This document shows positions 1 to 12,300 of a DNA stretch of 64,000 nt, one piece after another. Position 1 is the first letter of the stretch. Every line of letters starts with the position of its first letter. The notes beneath the pieces are model-generated. The model saw only the letters and a program-made list of their open reading frames with translations. It was not told the DNA's origin and did not search any database. The position numbers were made by a program, and so were the translations under genes. This DNA is from Corylus avellana (lineage: Eukaryota; Streptophyta; Magnoliopsida; Fagales; Betulaceae): assembly GCF_901000735.1 (NCBI RefSeq), contig NC_081549.1, positions 7,059,416 to 7,123,415 on the forward strand, given 5' to 3'.

Positions 1-420
1 TAAATTTGAGGTCAAATATTTTTGATTTTTCAATATGGGCTATTTTTATAGCAATTGGACCTAAGAAGACATTAAAAATACAAAAAACAAATGAGGGTAA
101 AAAATGATACAGTAATAAAAAAAGCCCACAAACGCCCAAAAAAAGCAAAAAAAAAACCCAATTTTGAAAAAGCAGTTAGTGGGCGGTTACCTATTTCACT
201 AACCGCTAACCGGCGGTTAGCAGTTGCGGTTAGTAAAATATACTAAGGCGGTTATGGTTAGTTGTTATTGTCAATAACTGCTAACCGTAACCGTATTGAC
301 ACCCCTACTAACCGCTAAGGCGGTTAGCAGTTGCTGTTAGTGAAATCTACTAACCACTAAGGTGGTTATGGTTAGCGGTTATTGCCAATAACCGCTAACC
401 GTAACCGTATTGACACTCCC
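1..420. repeat. hAT-like repeat terminus with 107-bp tandem units
   Basis: The stretch from about 174 to 417 is built from GGTTAG/CTAACC words in both orientations. Two direct copies of a unit with a period of 107 bp can be read: the word CGGTTAGCAGTTG starts at 214 and again, with the same context, at 321. Each unit ends in CCGTATTGACAC(C/T)CC, which resembles the ends of plant hAT-type MITEs (RC: GGGGTGTCAATACGG). A related terminus occurs at 56175-56325. The other end of the element lies outside the window or is degraded. Bases 1-170 are AT-rich with no gene. Confidence 0.55.
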
Positions 421-689
421 TAGTCATTGGTTAGGGGATTACCATTACTTCATGCCCATAAAAGACGGATCACTTCTTCACATTTGGATAAGCGCAACTT
501 TGGCTCCTAAACTTTTCTTTGTTGCTTATACTCTCTCTCAAATTCTGACTTTTTCTTTGCAGTCAAAGCTCTTGAGTGTTAGTCGACTCGTACTCGGCAG
601 GTGTGCTACTTCACCAGCAGGAAAACTGTGCTTCAACACACTTATTGAAATCACACTCCCAAACAGGCATTAGGGTAATCAAGCGGGGT

Positions 690-835
690 GGGGCAGGGCG
701 GGTATCTGGGATTTTTTTAAAAAAAAAAACCGAAACCCGACCCGCACAGGTATTCAAAAATTAAACCAGGGACTCGCGTTTTTATTAGGGAAAATGGGCG
801 GTGCGGGGCGGGTATATGCCCACCCAACTCATTTA
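690..835. repeat. GC-rich degenerate MITE-like repeat
   Basis: GGGGCGGG and GGGTAT words flank an A-rich centre (GGGGCAGGGCGGGTAT near 693, CGGGGCGGGTATATGCCCACCC near 803). This resembles the CCCGG/GGGTAT-type short element at 55730-55860. Boundaries are not certain. Confidence 0.3.
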
Positions 836-839
836 TTAT

Positions 840-2860
840 GGCAATTCCCAATTTCATTTCTGCATTATACAATGTAGCTGATTATGTTCAATGCATCCTA
901 TTTGATGTCTCTCCTATGCCCGAGAAGAAGAATTTGGGTATATCCATTGTTTCCACCATCAAATATAACGCGCGCGTGTGACCCCCACTGCCCTCTCGGC
1001 GTGCTTTTTACGGTAAGTTTCTTGCTTTCTCTGGATATTCCTGTATTTTGTTTTTACCAAACCTTTACTTTTTTGTGCTCTAGTAATCTTCCAAAATGTT
1101 CTAGTAATCTTCTATCACATTTTGGCTAGTACATATTAATTCTGATATTCATACTATTCTAGTACTTGCTGTCTGTGAAACAATATGGATACTAAAAGGA
1201 TGTTAGGAGGAAAACTAAGCACAATATTTCATCTTGATAGACTTGTCAGTCTTTTTTCGGTATTATTGAGAGCTTTTAAAGGTCTGGAATTTCGGTTTTG
1301 ATGTTGGGTACTTTTATAATAAACCAAACAACTGAATGGAAGTAAAATTTTGCTCTTTTATCCAATTGGTTCATAGATTTAAGATTCTAGTTTTGTTATA
1401 TCGACTTCTACTCTCATGGAAAATGGAATGTAATGCTTGTAGATTGTTGTGAAAACTGATTTTATGGTCAAAATCAGGGTGAAGGATTTGCCACATCTAA
1501 CTTCAATTAGGTTGTGAGATGATTTTAGTCTCTTATGATGTAATATTAATTTTCCATCAAGTTTGTTAAGGTTAGAACCAGAAAGGCACCCAATGGCTTT
1601 ACAAGTAGATTATGAGCTTCAATTCATTGATATCTGCTTTTTTGAAAGCAACCCAAAATCAAATTAATACCTTTCTTTTCTTTTTATGGATCAAGTGTGT
1701 TTTTTTCGCAGGATCATATTCTTAATATATATAAAAAGTCCAGCAAGGACAAAGAGGATGCAAAGAGCATGAGAATTCCTTTCTGGTTTTTTCTGAGCAT
1801 TTCTTTCTGAATGCTTGGGTTGATTGATTCTTTAGTTAAAGCCTTTATCATGCTCATTTAAATATGAGATTTTTTTCCCTTTTCATTGGGTTTTGCTCAA
1901 ATTTCATATGACAACAGTTTTCTCTGTTCAATCTTTGGTAATTTTAACTTGTTTTTTTTTTTTTTTTCTTTTAAATCACAGCAAGTGATGAATACTGATA
2001 TTTTGAGGAGGCTTTTTTTCTTCTTGCCATCTTTTCCAAATCAGTCACTCCTCCCACACATCTGGGGAAGCTATAATCTTGCTACTTGAACTCTTATAAT
2101 CATCCAAGATCTTTTTAGCATGTTTCATTTGTAGTGCATGAGTTCTAGCTATGTGATCTGTTTATGTATATATGTTGCCTCTATAAAGATTCTGTTTCAT
2201 TTTGCCTCAATGTGATTTGTTTATGCAAATTCTAATTGTTCCTATACTCCTTTTTGTGCAATTTGATTTGGTAATATGTGGCCTTTGGTAGCTGCAGGCT
2301 TGCAGCATCTCTTCTGTCACAAGAGAGTCAAGATCACTCTGATTATGCTATCTTCTTATAAACTGTACCATATTGTTTTTCTAACTAATAATGAGGAAAT
2401 ATATGAAGTATGCATGCTAGTGGCTGATTTGATGTATGTGAGCTATGAAAGCGAAAAAATTTATTAAAGAATTTTGTTAAGAACATATGAAAGAAAATTA
2501 ATGGGGGAGAGGTGATAGTTAGAATATAATTGAAAATTTTGATTCATAGTTTTTTATTTGGACGAGTAATATTACTTTCAATCTTTTTCAAATGAAAGTG
2601 TGTGAACATCGTTAGCTATTTCTAATTTTTAGTTGTCTATGACATTTTCGTCAGTTCAAGTCGAAGTGTTTACAAAATTTGTGACTTTATTTAGAGGAAG
2701 GGCTCTTGATCTCAATTACAGTGGTAGGTAAAAACCTTTGTCAACAAAGCATATGGCCAAACACTGCATTGTGGATTTCTTGTGGTTTGTATTGTCATGC
2801 AGGAGGTGAGTTTGTCTAAGTGCTGTTGCTTTTGCTGAGTCCTTGTCACTGATGAACTCT
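840..2860. other. No recognisable gene
   Basis: Ordinary AT-rich plant sequence. Reading frames are short and unlike known families. A splice-donor-like GGTAAG at about 1011 and acceptor-like CGCAGG near 1710 and CTGCAG near 2296 could mark relics of a gene, but no exon reads as a recognisable protein. Confidence 0.4.
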
Positions 2861-2861
2861 T

Positions 2862-3350
2862 AAGGGGAAATTTTATTTTAGACCCCTGAACTATCACACG
2901 ATTTGACATAACCCTCTCGAACTTTGAAATCTCTCAATTTGGACCCCTAAACTTTCAATTGCAATCAATTTGAATCCCTCCATCAAATTTTAAACGTTAA
3001 AAGTAATACAATGACACTTATGTCCCTATTTTTTTTTTTTATAAAATTCTAAATTTATCATTAATTTCAAATTTAATTTAAAAAAAAAAAATCACAAGGT
3101 GACCCACCGATGGGCCATGTTGTGACCCCTTTTTTTCAATTTTTTTTTTCCATTTTTTTCAATTTTTTTTTTTAAATAAAAAGAAAATTGAAGAGTAATT
3201 ATGTCTTTATAGGAGTTTTAACGACAAAAATTGACGGAGTGGTTCAAATTGATTGCAATTGAAAGTCCAGATGTCTAAATTGAGAGATTTCAAAGTTTAA
3301 GAGGGTATATCAAATCACGTGGTAATTTTGGGGTTTAAAGTAAAGTTTTT
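2862..3350. mobile_element. Fold-back (long inverted repeat) MITE
   Basis: The left arm, about 2862-3010 (words CCCTGAACTATCACACGATTTG, CTCAATTTGGACCCC and CAATTGCAATCAATTTGAA), recurs reverse-complemented at about 3210-3345 (TTCAAATTGATTGCAATTGAAAG, AAATTGAGAGATTTCAAAG, ATCAAATCACGTGGTAATTTTGGGG). The centre is T/A-rich and contains a small GC island (GGTGACCCACCGATGGGCC, near 3099). It carries no coding frame and is therefore non-autonomous. It has the same plan as the elements at 41590-43110 and 62785-63150. Confidence 0.75.
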
Positions 3351-3744
3351 CCAACTCTTAAACATATATTATTCTTACCCTAGTTGCTGCATTATGGTAT
3401 TAAAAGTTAGAAAGTGTTGCACATGTACCAGCTTGGATGCCGAACATGCTGGATTTGTAAATTTTGCAGAAATGTTCGTCTACGTGCAATTTTTGTTCTC
3501 TTGCAAAGTCCTTAGAAGAGATACCAAGATGTTAAAGATGCTACCATTTGTTAAAAATATAACCTATGACCCTCTTAATGTAGTTCTTGATATGATGTTC
3601 CTCTAATAGAACATGTCTTGCTGCATAAATTTTTTCCCTTGACCATGCAATAGGGGAGCTTGTTTGATGTGCACATAGGAATGACACTGATATTGGTCTT
3701 TTGTGCAAGTGCTAATGGATATGAAACTTGCATGGGTAAGTAGG

Positions 3745-4012
3745 TGTTAAATTACCAGTTATCCTAAAAGCTTAAACTTAAGGAAGAGGTAAATTTAGTC
3801 ACTTAATCATTAGTTTAACACTCTTCCTCACGTATGGGCTCAAACTCTTTTTTAATGAGTGAGGTCCAACATGAAGAATATTTAATTTAAATGGGGGGGG
3901 GGGGTGAATTGATGGAGTCAAGGTTCGATTACAGGACTTTTGGCTCTAATACCATGTTAAACTATCAGTTATCCCAAAAGCTTAAGCCTTTGGGATAACT
4001 GATAGTTTAACA
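3745..4012 (-). mobile_element. Mini-LTR (TRIM/SMART-like) retroelement
   Basis: A 268-bp element with TG...CA ends (TGTTAAATTACCAGTTATCC at 3745, GATAACTGATAGTTTAACA ending at 4012). Read on the minus strand, the 58-bp terminal hairpin 4012-3955 ends in GTTTAACA and is followed at once by TGGTATTAGAGCC, close to the initiator-Met tRNA primer-binding site TGGTATCAGAGC. This order (LTR end, then PBS) is what defines an LTR retroelement. The flanks GTAGG and GTAAG differ by one base and may be the target duplication. No coding capacity. Confidence 0.65.
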
Positions 4013-4371
4013 GTAAGTTTGTAGAAGTCAAGTGAGGAAGAAGTGCAAGGAGCAAAGAGAATTACGATAATCGGTTGCTTTCTTCATTAACCACAGTCTA
4101 TATTAGATATGCTAGCACTGAAAATCAAGCTCATAACTACCTTTAAAATGAAGGATTAAGGATGTCAGATGATTACCAAGAGTTTTTTTTTTGCCAATGG
4201 CAAGAAGATTGGCACAAATAGGAGAGGAGGCTTGCAAAAACATGTCCATAACAAATTTATTAATTTGATATCAAATACATATTTTTCTTGTTTTTTTTTT
4301 TTTTTTCATAGGCTACGAAATGCAAACCATTTTAAAGGGGATCACTGATGAGGAGTGAAAGGCTAACCTTA

Positions 4372-4633
4372 AGGCTCCGTTTGGTTTGCAGAATAGACCA
4401 TTGGATTGGACTAGCTAACACTAAGTATAGCTAATCATTTGTTTGGTAAAACTTTATTCTTGGGAATAGTCTATTCCTATGGGACTACTAATCTCATACA
4501 TACAGGGTTAGCTAAGCCACTCAAAAATAAGTGGCTTAGCTAATCATTTTCTATGAGATTAAATTAATATGTAAATTGCCACAAAGAACCCTACTTGTGA
4601 GATTAAATTTCGTTATTTCTCTCTGATTCTTCT

Positions 4634-4689
<56 letters not shown>

Positions 4690-5530
4690 CCGTTTCTCTT
4701 TTCTTTCTCTATATTTCGTTCTTTCTCTTTTTCTCTTTCTCTTTCTATTTTCTCTCTGATTTTTCTGGTATAGTTTTTCTACAAGTGCTGACAATTTTTT
4801 TTTTTTTTCTCTATGCTGTCTCCCTTCTTTGTACCGTTTCTCGGTTTTTTTTTTAAAAAAAAAATTCTATTTTTTGATTTCTTTTGATTCTTTGTACCGT
4901 TTCTCTTTAATTTTCTTCTATCTGTTTCTCTGTTTTTTTATTTATGTACCTTTTTTATTATTATTATTATTCTGTTTCTCCGTATCTCTTTTTCTCAGTT
5001 TTTTTTTTCTTTTACGGAGAAATAGAATTGCAAGGTTTTTATAAAATACAAATATATAATCTATTTTTTTATTTCTTTTGATTCTCTGTACATTCTCCAA
5101 CTATTTTTTTTTTTTTTTAATTTCAAGATTGAGTTTGATTCTGTTTTCTTCAACTATATATTTTTTTTTATATAAATAATTTTCTAGCGTAATTGCCAAA
5201 AATAAAAAATTAAAAAAAAAGCCACATACCTGTCATAATTAAAAACAAAAAAGAAAAATAAATTATAGTAAAATTATTTATGTTTAAAAAAATAAAAGAA
5301 TGAAAGTCCTTAATAATATAAATTGTATTTGTATTATAAGAGTATTTTTGAAAATTTGATCACAATATGATTTCATTCACCAACATATTGCATTGCACAA
5401 AACAAATGAATAGGATTAACTAGTCTATTCTAGCGTTACAACCAAATAAAGGAATAAGAATAGTTAATCTATTTCCAATAGTAGCTAATCTTTTTTCAAT
5501 GGACTAGACATTTCGCGAACCAAACGAGGC
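4372..5530. mobile_element. MITE with (TC)n(TA)n microsatellite inside
   Basis: The left end GGCTCCGTTTGGTTTGC and the reverse complement of the right end (GGCCTCGTTTGGTTCGC) match. The inner parts also pair: GACTAGCTAAC near the left, and GTAGCTAATC plus GGACTAGACATTTCG near the right. The interior is T-rich with a (TC)n run at 4639-4667 and (TA)n at 4667-4690. There is no transposase frame. Superfamily (hAT or Harbinger) is not settled because no clean target duplication was found. Confidence 0.6.
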
Positions 5531-6354
5531 CTATAAGTGTGAAACTAAAGGGTATAAGCGTCATTTTGCCCCTTTAATGCAAGGGAAAAATTGGAATAAA
5601 AATTAAAAAATATGATAAAAAATTCCAATTGGCTTAATGAGGTTCTCTAACAGCAGGTGTTTTTTTTTTTTGTTTGTAACAAAATAGTAGTTTAGTGTGA
5701 CTGATTGTGACAGATATCAATTCATGAGAACAACTTATAAATTAGTAGTTTATATGGATGACTTGGCACTTATTGACATGGTATTGATATTGGGATGTTA
5801 AAATGGACACTATGTGTCAAATGAATCATATGTAGCGGATGACAAACCGATAACTTTGACTATAAAGTCACGAAGGAACCTACTTAAAATTCGGGTAAAA
5901 CTTTGGAACCTTATTCTTGAAATGAGAAACTTAATGACTAAATCTAAATAAGATGAAAACCTAAGGGTTAAATATGATTTTTCTTAAAATAATAATAAAG
6001 AAAGAATGAAAGAAAAAATGAACTGTTTAGAAAGTGATCGATGAATGTAGATTTTTCCTGAGCAGTACACAGAAGGGATACAAACAAACATAAAGGCAGA
6101 AGAACCTAATATCCTCTCTTTCTTTATCTCAACAAATTTGATAAGTGAATAACTCAGGTGAATATCATATAAATTTACAACAGCTACAGCTATTGAAACC
6201 CCTTTTTCGCAACAAAGAACAAACCTTTTGTTAGACTGCTATGCAACTAAGAGTAGCAGGATACAATACCTATTGAAACAGCCCTTTACAGTTCACATGC
6301 TGTCCGACAGCCCCAGCAAGCAGATGGCAAACTAGTCATTCAAAGAGTAGGCCC
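5531..6354. other. 3' flank of NUP85; no gene seen
   Basis: AT-rich sequence downstream of the NUP85 stop codon. The part next to 6354 is probably its 3'-UTR. Nothing else recognisable. Confidence 0.4.
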
Positions 6355-9300
6355 TCATTTTTCTTCCAGGATAGCACGTCCAAGATTTGTAGCAAGAGCT
6401 AGCCTAACACCACCTAAGGCTTGCGGTGGCAACTCGGCTTCAATGAAGTCCGGTCGCAGCCTTGCCATCGACAACTCTTGCACTTTATTCAACAAGAGGT
6501 TGGTCTCAGTGACGTTTAGCAGAGGATGCTCCTGCCAGCTGAGCAGCTTCAACTGCACAACATAATTTTATAAAATGCCAGATTGGGGGAAAAAAATTTG
6601 TTTGCCAAATTATTTAGAATATATATCTATAGCAGAGAATACAACTTGCAGAATCATAACATTAGAAAGCCTACCGAGTCATACAGAAGAGGCAGCCAAA
6701 AACGCTGAGGTGTAGATGGGTTTTTCATAAGCTGCATAATCATATAATATAAAATTTACTAAAAATCAAGCCCTAGCAAGAAATTACCCAAGATAACTAA
6801 AAACCTCGCTTGGTAGGGAACAATAATAAATCATAATTCAAAACAAAATTCTCAAATTTAAATTTTGAAAACTATTATGTTGAGGACAGCAGCTACGTCA
6901 ATCTGACAAACAATGTTCAAGTAACACGTACTGATATGAGGGACTCTACAGCTTGCCGAGCAACATCAGTAGTTTTTCCATCATTAACCTGTTTCAGGGA
7001 TTTTTTAAAATCCCTATACCTGTAATGCATCTAAGGATTAGAAGTGAGAAAATATTGAAAAAAAATTGATGATGAAAATCATTACTCAAAGAATGCAGAT
7101 ACGAGAAAATTCCTACTTGCGTAAAAACTCAAGACCGCCAGCAGTCTTGGAATCAGAACCCAACAATTCAATCAATCCCTCCCATTGCTGTACAAACAAA
7201 TTACATACAATATTAGTTTTGTGAAAAAAAATTAATTGAGGAAAGCTAGGCTTACAAACAAATTTTACAAAAAAAAACCTTTTACAACATGATTAGAAAT
7301 GAGTTAAATTCAACTTTTGAGAAACTCAATCATATTGTGCCATTTACATGCATTACTACTTCGCAAAACCATAAATCCTTGATTCTAATTAAATTGAAAA
7401 ATGCTAGGCTTATAAACAAAATTATGATAGAAATCTCCTGGTTGCTTAACTTTTATGGAATTTTAAGATTAATTACCTTGAAACTTTCATCAGAGATCGA
7501 TTGTCCAACAGAATCAAACAACTGCAGGGCAATCCTATTAAGACGTACTTCATCCCGGGCTTGCTGAAGCCAAAATACTCCAGAACCTTTCCTACCATGC
7601 TTCCAATGGTATACTCCAGCAATCTAAACATAGAAATTTTTTAACAAGAATGCCACAAAGAGAAATTCCAGCAACTCTTTCAGAAACATAACTTTGATAG
7701 AACACACAGATAATTGCTACCAACATCCATGCCAAGTCATTCTGCCAAGAATTCCCTAAAGTCATATCGAGTACAAGCAAGTTTACAACAAATTACAAGT
7801 ACCTTCATAATGTTTGAACTAATACTGTCAAGTTCATATATACGGCATATCTCTATAATCTGCATAAAAGAATGCAACAACTTAAGTCAGTCACAAAGAT
7901 ATCCATCAAAATATTGGACACTGAAATCAAAGAAACATGACACTGAAAGATGAACAGATAACCTTAAGCAATATTTGAGTATGTTGAACAGGTTGCTTGC
8001 TCAATAAAATCTCTAACAAACCCATTCCCTGCTTCATGCATGACGTCAAATAAATTGGAGCTAGCTGTAGACATAAGAGCATCTGTTTAAGGATACTTGA
8101 GATGGTGTACAAACATACAAACACATACATATATATACATTTTTTAATAAGAGTGTGTGCATATATATATATATATATATATTTTTTGATTGATAGCCAG
8201 CCACAAAAACTGAACTTGGTATTTTTTTTTTCAAGTGTTTGAGCTAGAAATCATATATATAATTCACTTTCTGAGATGGCATTAAAAATCCATTGAAACT
8301 ACTGAACACTCCTAGCACAAACACCATCATGAGTGGAAGAGTATGCCATCCACATGCACAAGATAGCATAGAATTGAAGATAGTGCATATGGTATATTTC
8401 TTTTTTGATTATTGATCATTTCAATTTGCCACATAATGTAGGTGAAACTATATCAGGTTAATTAATTTAAAACAATAATAATTATAGAGTAATAGCCCAG
8501 TTGTCACTATTAAGTCATTCTTTCATAATACTTATCAAAAGAAAAAATTCATTCTTTTCATAATCTCTGTATGTCAACCTGAATAACAAAACATGAACAA
8601 GTGAAATTATGAATCAAAATATGTTATTGGCATCCTAACTCTTTGAAAATTATCTACAATTTAGAAATGTAATATCAATATATCAAAGTCATTTGCACTC
8701 ACTTGCCACGTCAATGCATCTAAAGATAGAACTTGAGCATAGACAAGTCGATGGAGTTCCTCTATGCTGATTCCACCCAAGTTATAACGCTCTTCTTGTA
8801 GAAGAGTTTCCGCTTCATCACTCCCAGCAGTCAACAACTCCAGGGCATGGGCAACCATCCTGTTGATACGTGACATGCAAAGATACAAAAAAAAAATTTA
8901 GAAACAGATAGCAATCTGCGATTTTCAACTTTTCAAGTTACATGGAAGGGAAGAAAACTAATAGCACCTCCAATGCATGGCTTCATACAAAATAATTAAA
9001 AACAGAAAACTTAGTAGCTCACCAAGGGCCAAATGATCTGGAACATTCAGCTAAGACAACCTGAATTATTTCAAAAATTCCAACAGAGTTAAAGAGGGCA
9101 GGAGTGAAAAAAAGAAAAAGATAAAAGAAATAACAGGGAATGTACACTAACCAGTATCTGATTAACATTACTCACCTCAGTATTATCTCCTAGAATTCCA
9201 ATCACAAGTCCTATCAACGTATGGGAACTGGTCATTGGTTTTAACTGCATGCATTTCTTGGCTAGGCTATACATACTTTCTAAACCCTTCAAGAAAAAGA

Positions 9301-12300
9301 AATTAGTTGCTTACTTCAGACTACACAACCAGGCATAAATAATTATAACAAAGAGACGAGAGAAAAAGAATAGAATTCTGCAACTATTTGGATAACTCAT
9401 TGGAATATTATTAGGCTTTACCACCGTGAATGGCCTTATGTAAAGAAAGTGAGAAATGTACAGCTCTATCCAATGACATGTTGCAGTGCAGAGACTGTTA
9501 ATATTTCCCAGCATGATTTGTAGCATATTTCTCAAGCCCTCCCTGGTCCGGTGGTGATCACAGTGAACCCAGAATGCACTGCTCTCCAGCTTAGTAATTT
9601 GTGCCCGCCATTTCTCCCAAGCCTATTTCATGAAAAAGATATAAACAGAAATAACTATGGAAGAAAAAAACAAATTGATAAGAACTATGGAAGAAAATAT
9701 TCAAGAAGGAAAAACGTTCGTCTTTAGCATACTCAAATATACCTTGATAAAATCTGGCTTGGCTTTATAGCATTCACCCAATTTTCCAGATTCCAGCTCA
9801 GGACGCATGCGTGGCATTTTGGAAATAAGAACAGCAACTGCCTCTACCAGTCCATTCTCTGTCTGTTTAATTATGCAGGACAGAAATGATATAAGTCACA
9901 AGACAAATATTTCTATTGGTGAAGCTTCATCACTAACTTCTGGAGCTAGAAAATTGACATGGTTACAAGGAGCATCACTAATTAACTTGGAAAATGAAAG
10001 GCATTTACCTTAGGTTTGGCTAAGAAATATACAATTGGAGAAACAATACAAACTATGCATAAACCAAAGTTTTTTTTTGTTTTTTTTGTTTGATAAATAA
10101 TTGGAATATCATAAAAGCGAAAGGTGCAGCTGGGGTACAGACAAGTATACAAGAAAACCACCTAACTAGAAAAAGAAAAGGGAACAAGAGAATCATAAAA
10201 GCTAACCACAAGGGGAGCTAAAAACGCAGTTTTCTAAGTATACAAAGTATTAAAAACAAGACATAAGCTCCACCAATGTCCTCTCGCGATTCTCGAAACA
10301 TCTATCATTGCGTTCCCTCTAGAGACACCACAAAAGACAAGAAGACACCATCTTCCACACAACAACCCTCTGAGTGCAACCACCAATTCACCAAGAAGCA
10401 TACAAATAAGCTACTTTTCTAGGCATAACCTAAGAAAGCCCAAAACGACTGAAAATCGCATTCCATAATGCACAACCTTCCTCACAATGGAGAAGAAGAT
10501 GGTCAATGGACTCCATATCTTTCTTGCACATACAACACCAATCAACCACAATGTCATGCTTATTCCTAAGGTTGTCTAAGATAAAGATCTTTCCTAGGGC
10601 CGCTGATCAAGAAAAAAAAAACCCACTCTCAATGGAACCTTAGTCCACCAAATACTCTTCCAATGAAAAAGAATGCCAACATTACAATCAAGGGCATTAT
10701 AGAAGGAGCTAACAACAAACAACCCTTTTTTAGAGGGGGTCCACCATCGCTTGTCTGTACCTTCCCGTCTTACTCTGAGTACAAAAGATTGAAAAATAAG
10801 GTAAAGACATCCACGTCCCAATCATGAGCCCTTCTTGCGCTCCATTGATTGGAACCACCAAAAAAGCTCCAAGCGAGTCGCTATGGCAGCACATCCTTAT
10901 CACAAGCAATACCAAATAAATTTGAAAAAGCTTCTTTAATGGCCTTGTCCCCACACCACGGGCCATGCTAGAAACTAACATTGGCGCCATCTCTCACCTC
11001 AAATCTGATGTGACTTGCAAACGACCCATAATCTCTCTTAATATTCTTCCATAACCCCACCCCATATGACCCAAGTGGTTCATTGAAAGACCACCCACCC
11101 CACAAACAGCCAATTTTAGAGTCAATCACAACTCTCCACCACGCTTCTCTCTCATGCACATAACACCAAAGCAGTTTTTCAAGAGGACATGATTAAAGAA
11201 TAGCAAGTTTCGAACACCAAACCATCCCTCAACGGTCGGAGAACAACCCTTGGATCAGTTTACCCAGTGGAATTTGAACTCTTCTCCTATCCTTCCACAT
11301 AAGAAATCTCGATGAAGCTTCTCTATGCAATTAGCAACACCCACATGGAGAGGAAAGAGGGATAAGAAATACGTTGGCAAATTGGAAAGTGTGCTAATAA
11401 GGGTAACCTTACCCCCTTTAGACAAGTACATCATTTTCCAATTAGCCAACCGGCGCTCTATCTTTTCGATAGCTCCATGCCAAATATACTTGGCCTTCTA
11501 AGATGCCCCCAACGGAAGACCAATATACTTCAAAGGCAAAGAAGAAACATCGCAGCCCAAAATGCCCACCAACCCATCCACATTCTCCACATTACCCACT
11601 GCAACGAAATCCAACTTAGCTAGACATATTCAAACCAAAGACAGCCTCAAAGCATAAAAATAAAGCACACAGAAAGTGTAGATGATCAGGCTTAGCCCCA
11701 CAAAAAACCAAAGTGTCACCTACAAATAATAGATCAATCACACCAAAGTGCCTAGATCACACATAAGAGAGATTTCGAAATAATCTTGTCCACAACCCTT
11801 CTCAACCTATTGGCAAGAACTTTGGCAATAATCTTTAGACTCAGCTCACAAGACTCATAGGCCGAAAGTCTTTAAGATCAATAGCCACGGATTTCTTCGA
11901 AATGAGAGCAATAAATGTGGCATTAAGGCTTTTTTCAAACTTCCAGCATGAAAATCATGAACTATTGTTCCAAAGTTTTAATAAGCCATCTAATAGCATC
12001 TCTAGCAGTGACAATTATTTTAGCTACTAAAAAAGCCATATTTTCTATTTTACCTACTCATTTTTCAATACAAACTCCACCAGAGTATCTATATTATCCT
12101 CTATTTTCTTTAAAACACTATTTTTCAATGTTTTTTTATTGTCTTTTAATCCAACCAATTTCTTTCTCTCTCATCTCTCTCTCTCTCTCTCTCTCTCCAA
12201 ACCAGTAGAGAAATTGGAACATCACCAAATCTGGGTTGCTCTCATCTTCTACTTAGACACACCTATGAAGAACCCAAAGCATCACCACAAACACAAATTA

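Noticed and set aside
10594..11449. Host protein genes in the NUP85 intron
   Set aside because: The frames are pieces of a degenerate LINE (RT and zf-RVT), with stops and shifts between them.
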